Translations under genes and position numbers: made by a program
Source of the DNA: Dolomedes plantarius
Taxonomy: Eukaryota; Arthropoda; Arachnida; Araneae; Dolomedidae
DNA: 64,000 bases
Reading direction: 5' to 3'
Assembly (NCBI GenBank): GCA_907164885.2
Contig: OU015497.1
Coordinates: 67,946,714 to 68,010,713, forward strand
The notes under the pieces: generated by a model
The model's input: only the letters and a program-made list of their open reading frames with translations
Told to the model about the DNA's origin: nothing
Databases searched by the model: none
Shown here: positions 26,798-39,195 of the stretch, one piece after another
How the letters are laid out: each line of letters opens with the position of its first letter
Position numbering within the stretch: the first letter of the stretch is position 1

Positions 26798-28378
26798 AGT
26801 TAGACTAGGGCTTTCCAACCTTTTTCCTAATCGACCACTTTTAAAAGAATAATTTTCTTCATCAACACCCCCTCACATTTTTCTCTATAATATACAGCAA
26901 ACAACATAATGATAATACTAATATTTGCACATAAAACACTTAAAGATAACAATTTGACTAATTATAGGAACATGGTGAATTGTACAAAGCTTTATCTATT
27001 AGAAAAAAAAAGCAGAATTGTTGCGGTATTATTAGAAATTATTTTATGTAAAAAAAATAATGTTTTATGAATAATAAATCTTAGCTCAATGCATTACGCG
27101 CTGATTTGTTTTAAAAACTATAAGGGATATATATTTTATTATTTATATATATTCTATCCCTAGGTTATACTTTAATCTACACCAAAATGATTACCATATT
27201 CCACATAAGAATATTTTTCAGGCAAATGAATTTTAATGTACAAGAAGCGTCATAAAATTTTTTCACAAAACATTGCTGTAAAAGTTTTTATTAAAATACA
27301 TTTAAAGTTTAAAGTTTCCATAAATTACTTTACTATTAGCTTTGTCCATTTGGCCACAAAAGCGGTTCTAATTGTAGTATCGACTTCATTTTTTAAAAGA
27401 TTACTTACATTCCATTCTTTAAAATTATAATTAAAAAATTGAGCTTTTTGAAGGTTTTTAGGTGATCTCCCCCCTTAAGGTCCAATGGATTTCCCCAGTT
27501 CTGCCTAGGGTTGGTGCACAAATAAAAGCCGACGGCAGCATTTGACATATACAATTTTTTAAAAGATTTAAAAGATTACTTACATTTTTTAAAATATTAC
27601 TTACATTCCATTTTTTAAAATTAAATTATAATAAAAAAATTGAGCTTTTTGAAGGTTTTATGGTGATCTCCCCCCTTAAGGTCCACTGGATTTCCCTAGT
27701 TCTGCCTAGGGTTGGTGCACAAATAAAAGCCGACGGCATCATTAGACATATACATTTTTTTAAAAGATTTAAAAGATTACTTACATTTTTAAAAGATTAC
27801 TTACATTCCATTCTTTAAAACTAAATTATAATAAAAAAATTGAGCTTTTCGAAGGTTTTAAGGTGATCTCCCCCCTTAAGGTCCAATGGATTTTCCCAGT
27901 TCTGCCTAGGGTTGGTGCACAAATAAAAACCGACGGCAGTATTAGACATATACAATTTTTTAAAAGATTTAAAAGATTACTTACATTCCATTCTTTAAAA
28001 TTAAACTATAATAAAAAAAGGAGCTTTTGAAGGTTTTTAGGTGATCTCCCCCTTAAGATCCACTGGATTTCCCCAGTTCTGCATAGGGTTGGTGCACAAA
28101 TAAAAGCCGACGGTAGCATTAGACACATATATAAAAGCGTCATGTCATTCGAATTTAAATGCCTGGATCACTCCGCCTTATACAAATCTGCATTTATACA
28201 TATTAAAAAGGATATTATTAGCTAATAATTACATTCCTTAAAAATTAAATTAAATTTTAAAACAGAAAAAATTATCATTGACCCCCAATAGACCCCTGTA
28301 ATACTATAGACCCTTTTTAAACTTCCATAGACACCCAAGGGGTCCACCTGGAGCCCGTTGGGAATCCTTGAGTTAGAC
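26798..28378. mobile_element. Non-autonomous hAT element with amplified interior, copy 1
   Basis: The element (26806-28370) starts TAGGGCTTTCCAACCTTTTT and ends GTTGGGAATCCTTG. It is bounded by a perfect 8-bp duplication AGTTAGAC (26798-26805 and 28371-28378). 8-bp duplications and ends of this CAGGGNTTCCCAAC kind indicate hAT. It has no transposase. Subterminal sequence (ATAATTTTCTTCATC, CACATTTTTCTCTATAATAT) is shared with 57713-58367. The interior contains a four-unit 200-bp array. Confidence 0.88.
27441..28110 (+). repeat. Internal tandem array of the hAT MITE, about 200-bp units
   Basis: Four units start at GAGCTTTTTGAAGGTTTT at 27441, 27642, 27842 and 28021. Each contains GGTGATCTCC, CCAGTTCTGC, GGTTGGTGCACAAATAAAA and CCGACGG. 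The related copy at 57713 has a single unit. Confidence 0.92.
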
Positions 28379-28519
28379 CCTAACTAGAGAGGCAGAGCTA
28401 TTAGAAATTATATCTATATATGAGGTTGGCACTTTTCCTCACACACGGACTCCCTTAGGAAATAGTTGAGTTTAGTTCTTATGTCTATTTTTTCATCTAA
28501 TTCCTACAAGGATTTTGAA

Positions 28520-28650
28520 GAAAGCAAATCTGGGGAAAATACACTGCAGTTTCTGCTGGAAGGTTTTCTCATCAGTGGTTTCAGAACTCTTAATGGCTTG
28601 TTATCTGCTTCCACTCTCCGGACTTTACCATCGTGATCTAACATCAAAAG
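28520..28650 (-). pseudogene. Possible BEL/Pao integrase C-terminal remnant
   Basis: The minus strand reads DHDGKVRRVE and about 12 residues later LMRKPSSRN. BEL/Pao pol C-termini have DGKVRxVxV followed by RPxxKL. The match is short and broken, and flanking frames are closed. It could instead be chance. Confidence 0.4.
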
Positions 28651-28676
28651 TAATCACAATGCACTATGGCCAAATA

Positions 28677-28696
28677 CTATAGCACATGTGCTATAG
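28677..28696. repeat. Perfect 20-bp palindrome
   Basis: CTATAGCACATGTGCTATAG equals its own reverse complement. Confidence 0.95.
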
Positions 28697-29149
28697 CACA
28701 ATGCACATTCCATTACATTCTTTACATTCCATTCTTTAAAATTGGCCAAAGTTTGGCACATGTGGCCAAAGTTCCCTTCGTGGGCTCATTATCACCATCT
28801 TAGCATCAGTGTTCACCAAAGTGTGCAGGAATAAGATTACACAAAATTAAATTAGAGGCATGTATAATAAACCCCAATTTTGTACACGTTATAGCCATGA
28901 ATCATTGTGTTCTACATTTAGATTGACAAAAAACAAACAACCATCAATGTTGAAAAATTAAAACTTGACGGAATGTCTACGAAATGCAAAAACTCTTCAC
29001 GGACCGATTTGAATAATTTGACAAAAAATAGTTTAAAATTAGTTATTAAATCCATTAAAGCTTTTTTAAAAAGAGATTTATTAATTATTCAAACAACTGG
29101 AGAATGATATTTTTGATAAAACATTGTAAGGTATACATAAGATTCGATT

Positions 29150-29580
29150 CACAAGAATCCAACTTTTGAGTGAATGAATTAAAGAAGCTGCTTGAGATAT
29201 GCTAATTTCGGCATACGCGCTTGGTATAAATACCAAGCAGCTTGATTAATACAAAGGTTGAAAAAGGTTGTTAAAGTTGATAGATAAGCGAGAGGGAGCT
29301 ACGAGGTAAGCAGTTCCAGGTGTTCCTTGTGCTTAGCAGGCCCAAAGTTTACGTGGCAGTACTGCTGGTTTGACTCTCTGCTGGTTTGTGAGTATTTGCA
29401 ATGTGTATTTCTATTGAATGTTAATATATATGCCGTACAAGTAGTACGTATGCTTATTGCTGTAAAAGCAAATTCTATATGTGCAACGAATTAAATAAAC
29501 ATTGCTTCATGTATAAACTGTGTTTGTATCAAATTCATTTAGAGTGCCACTTCAAATTATATACACCCAAGTCTGGGTAG
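29150..29580 (+). promoter_or_regulatory. LTR-like or promoter-like region with TATA inside a hairpin
   Basis: GCTTGGTATAAATACCAAGC (29219-29238) has a TATAAA in the centre of an inverted repeat. About 260 bp downstream lies AATAAA (29493-29498). TATA followed by a poly(A) signal is the layout of an LTR, but I found no partner LTR or primer-binding site. Confidence 0.3.
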
Positions 29581-30420
29581 AAGTGAGCTATTTTCTCTAT
29601 AACATCAGGGAAAACGTCGATTAAAATTTCTATGATTTCAAATATAAGATATTTCTTCTTTTGGACCTTCTGGGTATGTGCTGTTTGCTAATGCGGATCA
29701 CTTGTCAATGAAGAGATTCGCAGTTAATCCGCCAGAATAGTTGGTTGATTTCAATGGGGTACCATATAGGTGAACCATCACTACCAACTAGCTTTTGACC
29801 AAATACCCCCAGGCATCTTGGGAGAGGGAATTCTACCTTCTCACAACCTCTCTGACATTATGGGAGGTGTGATGTTTGAGATTCTGCCCACCGATCCACC
29901 TCACCTTTTATGCGAAATAGCGTGGGAGGAAGTAATGTAAACGTAAAAATGAGTCAGAAGGGACTGGAACTTCGTGGAGATCACCGAGTAGGGCGTCTCA
30001 GTTTTTTTCTTCCTTTAGTTCTTAATAAATGTTGGTGTAGCTCAACTTGAACTCTTTACAAAAGAGCGAAACGCCACTGGAGGACTGTTCGATTTACAGA
30101 TTAAACGAGCCCATATTCGGCGTAGACACGAAATAATTTAATGGCGTTCTTCAGGATTTGAAATGAACGACCCCAATTCATAGCTTAACGTGTACCACTA
30201 AGTTTCCTCGGGCCTCATATAAGAATGCAGACGTTCCCAAATGGCTCTTAACACTGTTTACCATTAGCACCCCTACTAAATAAGAATAAAGTGGTAACCT
30301 CTATGTGTGTACCCCAAGGCATATTCTGAATCTCCTCTAATATACCTTCCCCACGCAATCGTTTTTAACTGTCTGCTACTCTGCTCTCTGATGGGTGTAT
30401 AAATTTAACTCTTACGTATA
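29581..30420. other. Less AT-rich block of unknown origin
   Basis: About 800 bp of balanced composition (GGCATCTTGGGAGAGGG, CTCGGGCCTCATATAAG) without a continuous frame. It looks like the untranslated part of an unrecognised retroelement. Confidence 0.35.
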
Positions 30421-30936
30421 CTAATTTCTCAAAACACTTTAGAACAAAAAGATAATACCAACAAGATTTTGCTTGATTAGATACCGAATAAATTTCAATT
30501 GATTTCTAAAAATATCTCATTCTCTTTTAAATTAAGGAAATATGAAAATAGAAGATAATTTGAATAAAGTACGTCATCAATGTATTAAAACTAATTGAGG
30601 TTGTATCATCTAACAAATGATTTAAAATTTCTGTGTTATAGATAAAAAAAAAGTTTTAACTAAATTTAACAAAATATTTGTTTGAAAGAATGAAATTATT
30701 TTTCAGGTATATTTTAATATTACTATGTTGAAAGTCTTGGTATTTTTTTCCCTTGCGCAGAAATACATCAATTTAAGTTTTCATGCATAGAACGAGACGT
30801 AATATTAATCAAATCATTTTCTAAGCATTCCATATAAGTTTAAAATCGGTAGGAATATTTTCAATATTTAGAATAATCTCATTAATTTTATAATTCATAT
30901 AAAACATTAATAATCAAACTGTTTTATTTGTATACA
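30421..30936. other. AT-rich stretch without recognisable gene
   Basis: Nothing recognised. Confidence 0.5.
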
Positions 30937-31475
<539 letters not shown>

Positions 31476-32204
31476 AAAGTTACTTTACAGTGAAAATTTC
31501 ACATCATCATTAATTTTGTTATGTGAAGGATATGCATAGAAAATTTTCATATTTATTATTTACATTTACCGCTGATTTGATATTTATATTCATAAAATAT
31601 GCATTTCAAGAGTTTGTTAGAAATTAGCATCAAAGCCTTGGATCAATTTAAATGCATTAACTATTGCTTAAATGTTAGATAAAAGTACGCATGTATTCAC
31701 AAAATATTTTTAACAATTGTCGACAGTTTCTCTGCAATTGTCGAGGGAAGCGCAAGGGAATAAAAGACGAAAAACAATTAACTCTTGATTGAAGCGACAT
31801 TTGAAACTAAAACGAGCGCAGTGGAATAAGCAGAAGGATAAAGTTTTTAACTTTTATCTGCAAAGTGAGGTGTCGGGAGGGTCAGAACTGGAAGCGTTGT
31901 TTTCTTGTGATTCAACATTAAACGACATTTTGAAACTTATGTATCATATGATTTTATAAATTTATGTTTTAAACTTTTAACCCAATTCTTGAAAATCAGG
32001 ACAACAGTTTTGGAAAAAAGAGTTAATTTTGACGAAAATGTTAGGGGAATTGAGAAAAGATTTAAGGTACGTTCTTCTATTGTGATGGCGTGTTTACATA
32101 AAGCTAACGAAGGGTACAAACGAAATTGTTAGTTAAATGTATACTTGGGAATGAACACCCCAGAATGCATTTGTTTGCCTCTTCCAAATTTCGATCACTA
32201 GACA
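31476..32204. other. AT-rich stretch without recognisable gene
   Basis: A short direct repeat CAATTGTCGA is present near 31715 and 31735. Nothing else was recognised. Confidence 0.5.
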
Positions 32205-32640
32205 GTAGGGGAAACCCTTGTACCTAGGGCCATCGTGTACCTAGGGCCACCATGCTTTATTTAAATAATTATTTTTTTACAGCATTTTTACTCATTGGAG
32301 TGAGTGACAACATTATTTCAAATTATAATAGCCATTTTTAATGAAAGCAAGAAGAAGCTATAGTTAAATAGAAAAGGAAGTCTTGATTTGACGATCAAAA
32401 CTAAATTTTTCACTTCAATTTGAAGTCTTATTTTGTGAAATTAAGTTCAAACTTATGTTTTAATGTATAGCAGATATTTGTTGTAATCATTAAAGGAAAG
32501 AATTATATAAAAACAAAGTTTGGTTTCTGCAGGTCTTTAGCTATGGAAGCCCATTTGCCAAAAACAACAACATCTTATACCTAGGGCCATAATCTTGTCT
32601 TGTACCTAGGGCCATGGCCTCCAAAACCTCATGGTCCTAA
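32205..32640 (+). repeat. Block with four TACCTAGGGCCA direct repeats
   Basis: TACCTAGGGCCA occurs near 32220, 32239, 32579 and 32602, two at each side of a 330-bp AT-rich centre and all in the same orientation. It begins CAGTAGGGGAAACCC. The block interrupts a Gypsy gag fragment on its right. Confidence 0.7.
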
Positions 32641-33050
32641 AACCTCTTGGATATAAGATTGGGTTGCTTCCCCTGATGTTTCAGCACGTGATTTCAGGCT
32701 GTCCTTGGCTCGCCTTACGTACATTTGGGTGTCGCCGAAATTCTTCTTTACCTCTGATTCAAGAATGTCCCACGACGTTAGCAGGTGTTCATTATTTTTA
32801 ATCCATTTTCTGGCAGTTCCCTCTAAGAAAAATATACATTTATGAGACTAAGTGTATCGTCCCATTGATTAGAATTTGATACTCTGCGATGTTCCTTCAG
32901 TCACTTTGTTGGATTCTGTTCGAGTTCACCTCTCAAGATGGTGAGCTTTCTGGATTCCCTCACTAGGACTGGAGTTTTTTCTCTTATGGTCCGTATTCCG
33001 GAGGGAGATGTTCAAGTCTGCGGCTTCGTCTATTTTTTTTCCTCCAGAAT
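32641..33050 (-). pseudogene. Gypsy-type retrotransposon gag fragment
   Basis: Gag would form the particle in which a Gypsy/Ty3 element reverse-transcribes its RNA. Reading the minus strand, WDDTLSLINVYFSLEGTA, RKWIKNN, SWDILESEVKKNFGD and GEATQSYIQEVL appear in order in one frame (about 32880-32645). This is the retrotransposon-gag domain layout (hydrophobic helix, LEGTA.KW, then F/FGD). The upstream part to the primer-binding region is broken by stops, and the protein is cut off at 32640 by the repeat block. It directly follows the LTR and PBS at 33059-33431, as expected for a 5' fragment of one element. Confidence 0.75.
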
Positions 33051-33058
33051 GAATGATC

Positions 33059-33076
33059 TACCCGGCGCCTCCACCA
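33059..33076 (-). other. Primer-binding-site region of the Gypsy element
   Basis: The minus strand reads TGGTGGAGGCGCCGGGTA immediately downstream of the LTR. TGG at the start fits pairing with a tRNA CCA end. I did not identify the tRNA. Confidence 0.5.
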
Positions 33077-33431
33077 AATTATTTTACGTAGAAGTGTAAG
33101 ATATACCGAAAAAACCAACATGCTTTTACGGTCAAAGAAGTTTATTAGCAGGATGCAATGACACTAATGAACTGCCCTCAACCTGATGGAAGTATCTTAT
33201 ATACAACTTAAGAACTTTCTAGAAATATTGGAATTAACATAATAAATTACATAAACAGGAATTAAATTAACATAAACAGGAATTTTCTGGAAATTTTCAG
33301 AAAGGTAACTTAAATTAGAATGAAAGTAAAACCAGAAATTACTGACTGGACTCGAACAGACGATCTGTCGGTCAGCAATCGAGTGCTTTAATTTTTTGGC
33401 AGTTCTGCTACTTCCAGTTACCTTCGTAACG
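33077..33431 (-). mobile_element. Gypsy-type LTR with a tRNA-like segment
   Basis: On the minus strand, from about 33431, the LTR contains a tRNA-like part (TAGCAGAACTGCC, then TCTGTTCGAGTCCAG), TATATAAG near 33205, AATAAA near 33143 and an end next to the PBS. This is the expected U3-R-U5 order. The downstream LTR is not in the window. The exact left boundary is approximate because the terminal TG is altered. Confidence 0.6.
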
Positions 33432-34213
33432 TGGCAATATAAGTAAGGAAGTTAAAATAAATGTTTGCTCCTAAAAGGTGAAAAAAATGAAAAAATGAAA
33501 AAAAGTGAAAGTTAAATTAATTTTAATGCCTTTAGAAGTTAGTGAATTATTCATCTGCGAATTCTACCCGCTTATGATAACATAAGCTTACAAAATTGAA
33601 AACCACATAAGAATATTTACACCTGGCATTCAAAAGGCCTGAACGGGTTTTCAGGAACAATATGAAGGCTCAAGCATAGAATTCGGATGTATTATGGTTA
33701 TTATTTACATTCATGTCTCTTAAAATTTAGGTCGAAATACAAATGCTAAAAACTGCATATTTGTAAAAAAAGGGGAATATTGTAATCAATTCCCGAGGTA
33801 GGAGGAAATAGAATTCATAGAATTTTCGCTATCTTTGAATTACATCAAAGGACCACATTTATTTCAGACACTAATAATAAAACTTATATGTCTAGACTAG
33901 TATAATGAGAACAAACCATACATAAGAATTAAGTTTTATCGTAGCCATCGGATTTTAAGCATAATTTATTAAGGTATAGCATAGTATATTAGCTCCCAAT
34001 TTATTGTGACGTCTTAAAAAACTGAAGTTGAAATGTGTGGCAAATATTTCATGTTTAATATTCCCATAATATTTAAAAGACACAATAAAAGTAAAATTAA
34101 TTCTTCTCAGAAATAGAAAATGTCATTGAATGGAGTATAATCATAAAACAAATTAAATAAGTTCATAGGTTTTTAGGTAACTGGCTGTATATCTCTTAAT
34201 CGCAATTTTTGAA

Positions 34214-34217
<4 letters not shown>
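33432..34217. other. AT-rich stretch without recognisable gene
   Basis: Nothing recognised. Confidence 0.5.

Positions 34218-34275
<58 letters not shown>
34218..34275. repeat. (TA)n microsatellite flanking a Tc1 element
   Basis: About 58 bp of TA ending next to the left end of the element. Confidence 0.95.
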
Positions 34276-34277
<2 letters not shown>

Positions 34278-34279
<2 letters not shown>

Positions 34280-35494
34280 GGTGGTTATCGAAATAATGGC
34301 TATACTTATCAATATTGGTGGTGTTTATGAATGAGCTTAGTATTCCTTTAAAAACAAGTCTGGCCACCGGCATTTTTTTATATAATATAGTGTATGTATT
34401 ATTCTACTGTCAGGTATCACTTATGAAGCTAAGGGCATTGTACTTTTTGGGGGACAGAGTAAAATGTCAAACCTTGCAGACCTTGCGAAAATGGTTGGAG
34501 CGCGTTTAAATTGGAGTTGCTGCAACCCCCCCGGCTAATGGGTGTTTTTAGAGCTATTGTATCGAAAGTCATGATAGCACACAGAGTACACTGAAAAACA
34601 TACTTTGCCAAACAGAATAGTGGACGAAAGGGAGAGCTGACTGAAAGAGATGGACGAAGTATTAAAACGGGTTGTGACATGAAGAAAGAAAACAAATCCA
34701 ACCAAAATGACCGAAGAGCTCAATATGCATCTCCATGTTCCGATATCAACCATTAGATGTAGAAGGGAACTTCACAAAGAAAACATTTATGAAAGAGTAG
34801 CTATTCCAGAGCCACTTGTAATAGATACAGATACAAAACATCGTCCACAATGATGCCAGGAACGTAAATCCTGGTAGAGTAATATGTCCAGAAACGGCAT
34901 TCGGTGTGAGTATGTCTGGAGAACACCCACACAAGCGTAATATTCTGACTGTCTCATCTCAACTGTCAATCATGGAGATGGATCTCTCAGGGTTTGTTAT
35001 GGCAGCTCATTGTTTTCTTCAGGCCCTATTGTAAACCTAAAAGGGAGATTAAAAGGGAAGGACTATATCGAAATTTTAGCTCACTCATCCATCCTATGGT
35101 GCAAACACTGTTACTTTCAGGAGATGGCGTTCTCCAGGATAAAAATTACCCTATACATACAGCTAAATCTATCAAGTATTGGTTTGAAGAGCTTGAAAAA
35201 TAAGTCAAATATCTTATCTTGCCCTGTAACGTCCCCCCGACTATATATCATCCAAACACTGTGATCTGTATAAGCAGATAGAGCCAGGTATCGGTATCCA
35301 CCACAGCATCTCTACAGGAACTTTCATGATTTTTCCCCGAAGAATGGTATAATATATTATTAACTACTATTCATGACTTGTATAATTCAATTCAAAGGTG
35401 AATCAGGCGGTATTACATGTCAAAGGTGATCCTGGGCCGTAATAATAAAGGTATTTATGATGTTTCTTTGCGTTTCCATTATTTTGATAACCAC

Positions 35495-35497
<3 letters not shown>
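34278..35497 (+). mobile_element. Decayed Tc1-like element
   Basis: The ends CAGGTGGTTATCGAAATAAT and, inverted, CAGGTGGTTATCAAAATAAT match in 19 of 20 bases. TA follows the right end; the left target base pair is now TG. The element is 1,220 bp, a normal Tc1 length, and has (TA)n tracts on both sides. Confidence 0.85.
34435..35290 (+). pseudogene. Tc1-like transposase, decayed
   Basis: The product would be a Tc1-type DDE transposase cutting at the inverted repeats. Recognisable pieces across frames are LTERDGRSI, RRELHKENIYERVAIPEPL, YVWRTP, STVNHGDGS, FSSGPIVNLKGRL and GDGVLQDKNYPIHTAKS. In the family the last piece has QDDNAPIHTA, so the second catalytic Asp is replaced by Lys here. The region expected to carry the final Glu (SPDLNxIE) was not found. 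There are more than five stops or frameshifts. It lies on the plus strand between the inverted repeats of the same element. Confidence 0.8.
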
Positions 35498-35590
<93 letters not shown>

Positions 35591-35632
35591 TTATATATAT
35601 AAATATATATTTATATATATAAATATAAACAT
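35498..35632. repeat. (TA)n-(CA)n-(TA)n microsatellite
   Basis: TA about 33 bp, CA about 44 bp, then TA/TTTATA variants. It starts at the right end of the Tc1-like element. Confidence 0.95.
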
Positions 35633-38600
35633 GGATTCCTAAAATCTGATAACAAGGCAAGTTAATTTATCCTTCCCCATTCATTTACATGGCTAAGAAA
35701 AAATCAAAATTTAAATTCGTTTCCTAAATGGGCTCCAAAATTGCTATGCTTTTCATATCACTAGTCACAAAGAGTGTGTCCAAAGTTTTCACTCGGATCC
35801 TAACTTATCTGAAAAAAATACATGTGGGAGGTAGGTTGTGAGAAAATTATGCTGTCAGTACTATCCGCCAGCCCTAGCATGTTAAACTCCAATTAAGAAA
35901 TTAGTTTAATTAATTCGTGTTTGTCGTTATATACTAAGATATATGTGAAAATAGATTATTTTTTTATTAATGAATTTATGAAATAATGGAAACGGAGTAC
36001 GGAATAACGGAAACGTCAACATATAGCAGATAGCCGAGAGAGCTGCTAGAGAACTATTTATGATATACGAACCTGCTTTTGAGAGGCTATGCAATTTCAT
36101 TTTATGAAGTTTTCATACGATCACTTTTCAAGAAGCTTTATTTCTTACATCTGAAATGTTATCCTACAAAAAACTGACACTTCTTCGATCTTCAACTGAC
36201 ACAGGATTGTGAAAATTAACGGCAAATACGAAAAAAAAAAAACACAAAAAGTTGAACGATAAAGCTTTCAGAAAAAAAATATGTTTCAGAAAACAAGAAA
36301 AACTTGTTATATAATATGGGTGTCTTTTTAGGTTAAAAATATAATGTATAAAAATTAATTGAAGTGTGGGTTTTACTGGTCTCGTTGAGAAGGGACTCTC
36401 TGATTGGTTGCGTTTGAGGTAGTCCACTTTTTGTGTGTCTGTGATGTGGGGTGCTAGGAGCGAGAGAGATGGATCTAGGCCCACGACGAATTCTTACCTT
36501 TTTTGAAGTGAATGCTCCTGATGAATATTTTTAAAATTAATAACGTGAACTTTTGATGTCATCAAATGACTTATCTGCATAGTAATTCCGTGAGTCATGT
36601 TTTATTTTTATTATATATTTTTTAATTCTACACGCGGTGCATCTGAGCTACGTGGGTGTTCATAAAATGAAGATGTATGTTCCCACCTTTAAACTTAAAT
36701 TAAGTCTGATTAATATCTTTGTAACTCCAAAGTGAGAAGTAATTCTGGGTTAATTCTATAAAATTACTATCGTAATTTGCTGCTATTTTAATAAATTAAT
36801 TTTAATTCTTTGTCTTAACTCAATGTACTAATGCTCACTTTAGTCACTGCAACAGAGTTGCACCGTTTTTATTGTATATCTAAATGCCATATGTGTTAGG
36901 CATGTTCGGGCACCCTACGAAGTATCTGAGATAGTTAATTCTCTTATGCTATATTACCCGTGTTATACAGGCTTTAAAGTGGATCTTAAACAACTATGAT
37001 AATAAAAGATATAGATATTCAAAAGATTACGATGAAGAAAACCAAATTTTTTTCAGTGTCTTCACAATTTTTCTAGTATTTTTCAATGATGGCTGACGTA
37101 AAAGATCACAATCAGACGAAGTAAAAATACATCTTAATGCCTTCACTTTGGTTAAATTTAATGAATGACATTAAACTTAATAAATATTGTACCACCAATA
37201 AAAGCTTTCTTATCATAAAAAATAGAAAAAGTATACCTTTTAAAGAAATAATATATTGAAGACATATTTATTTTTGCTATTATTTCATAAACTTTCTCCA
37301 TAATTATAAAATGCAGTTAAAACAAATCACTTTACATATTTAAATGCTTTTTCTGAAACTGGTATATAATGAAATACATCATAAATTTTTTATGATTAAG
37401 TAAAAAAAATAAGTATACAAAATTTATACATGCCTAAAAATGTTTTTATAAAAGAAAATCGAACTTAAAGAATGAAAAACAAATAAACAATATTAATTCA
37501 AGTGAATAAAATATTTAAAAGAGTATCAATTCGTAGAATACATAAATGGAAGTAATGGAGATCAAATAAAAGCATTCTAAATGTGTAATAATTTCAGTGA
37601 ATTTCGCAAAAATGCTAAATATTTAAATTCAACTGTTTCTTTCTCCAATAATTCCTTAATCGCAAATAAAACTTTTGATTAATTTGACCAACCTACGCTT
37701 AAAACAATTTCGCTGTCGACAGGAGTGGCTGAATGATTTATGAACATATAAAACAATTTTGATTAAGATATCCCGATGTTTTAAAACAAATAAAAATTTT
37801 CCTCTCCAGCCATGTTACGAGCAATTCTTTAGCAATTAATATTTGTCAAAACATTCTTAAAAGTTATATTAAGTTTCTGAGACTTATAAAATTTAAGATA
37901 AGTATCCAGTAACATTACCGCAAAGGATGTTAAATAATCCACTATTATCTTGGCAGTTACCCATTTTTTTCCCTCTGTCATTAGCAATTCTTTTATTCAT
38001 GATGTTAAAATAACGTGTTACTGGGTTCAAATAAAAGGGAGAAATTTGCATTCACAATTAATTCTTCTGAAAGTTAAATAATTGGACAATCTGCTGTTTC
38101 ACATTAAAATAACTTTCTTTTTTTCCATTTAAATGTTATCAGTCATTTAAGTTAAATTCTCTGGTTATGGTTTAGAGTTAATTTTTATCACGGATATTTA
38201 AAAAAATGCGTGAAATTACATTTAACTGAAAGTTGAAGAATTTGAATAGTTTTCGCTTTGTGAAAGAAAAATTTAAATTACTTCATCAGTAAGCCAGTGT
38301 TATAAATGTAATTTCACTTCGGTCGTATTCAGCTGAAATGAAAAGAAAAATATTTTGATTAATTTCACTATAAATACTTTCTTTAAAATTAGAGTACACA
38401 GCTCACAATAAGTAAATAGTAAAGTTTCTTACGATAAAATACAATTTTTAAATCTGCGGGAAAGATATATCTTAGTTAATTTAAAAATGTATCAATGAGG
38501 TTGTAGTAATTTTTTTTTCTCAGTTATAATGAGGAATACTAAACGTATAGCCTATTTTTTAACTTAACAACCGAAATAGAAATTCTCTGCTGAAAATCGG

Positions 38601-38884
38601 GAAATTTTTCATTCCAAATTATTGAAATATTTTCCTAGCTTGCATTGGGGTTTTACACTTGTTTAACCTCCAGAAAATATTGATGAAATATTATTTCTCA
38701 ACTCTTGAAGAAAAAAAAATTATTCTCAAAGAAAATTTGTGGGAGACTGATTCATATTGAAAATACACTACAACAAAAATTCCATTATTGAAACCCTTAA
38801 TAAATATATATCGATTGCCATATAACCGTATCCCTAATTGCAAGTAGGTCAAAACTAATTAACGTATATTTCAATTCTTTAACA
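35633..38884. other. Long AT-rich stretch without recognisable gene
   Basis: About 3.2 kb with closed frames. On the minus strand CCAATCAGAG at about 36404 precedes TTTATACATTATA at about 36347; this could be a chance CCAAT/TATA pair. No coding sequence follows. Confidence 0.45.
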
Positions 38885-39195
38885 TAAGTAGCAATGGACT
38901 TTTTAGTCTGTATTAAGTTTTCATTCTATTCTCCAAAAAAGTTAAAATATATTAACGCAGAATTACGCTACTCAATAAGGGTCCACCGGAAAGAAAAAAA
39001 AATCAGAGTCCGTCCTCCGTGGCGAGTTATAATTTTGGCAGTGTGCCAAACCGAGTAGCAGTAAACATTAAACATAAAAGTACCAAAATGTGTCGTCCCC
39101 CCACCCCAAAAAAAAACGAAGTAAGCAACGATATGTAGTTCTATGTTAATAACCAGCGGTAGTTTCTTTAGAAGAGGCTACTTGATGCGAATGTA
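38885..39195 (+). repeat. Dispersed repeat family R, copy 1
   Basis: Contains ATGGACTTTTTAGT and TTATAATTTTGGCAG, then CCAAACCGAGTAGCAGTAAA, GTAAGCAACG and GGTAGTTTCTTTAGAAGAG. Parts recur at 40335-40515, at 42840-43030, and inverted at 23700-23770 and 24520-24610. Confidence 0.75.

Noticed and set aside
32205..32682. A MITE with inverted ends CAGTAGGGGAAACCC and CATCAGGGGAAGC
   Set aside because: The right-hand sequence codes for SGEATQ of the Gypsy gag on the minus strand, so the inverted match is coincidental.
36164..36484. 106-residue minus-strand open frame with upstream CCAAT-like motif
   Set aside because: No protein motif, Phe-rich from A/T runs, and the CCAAT/TATA pair lies within the frame and not before it.
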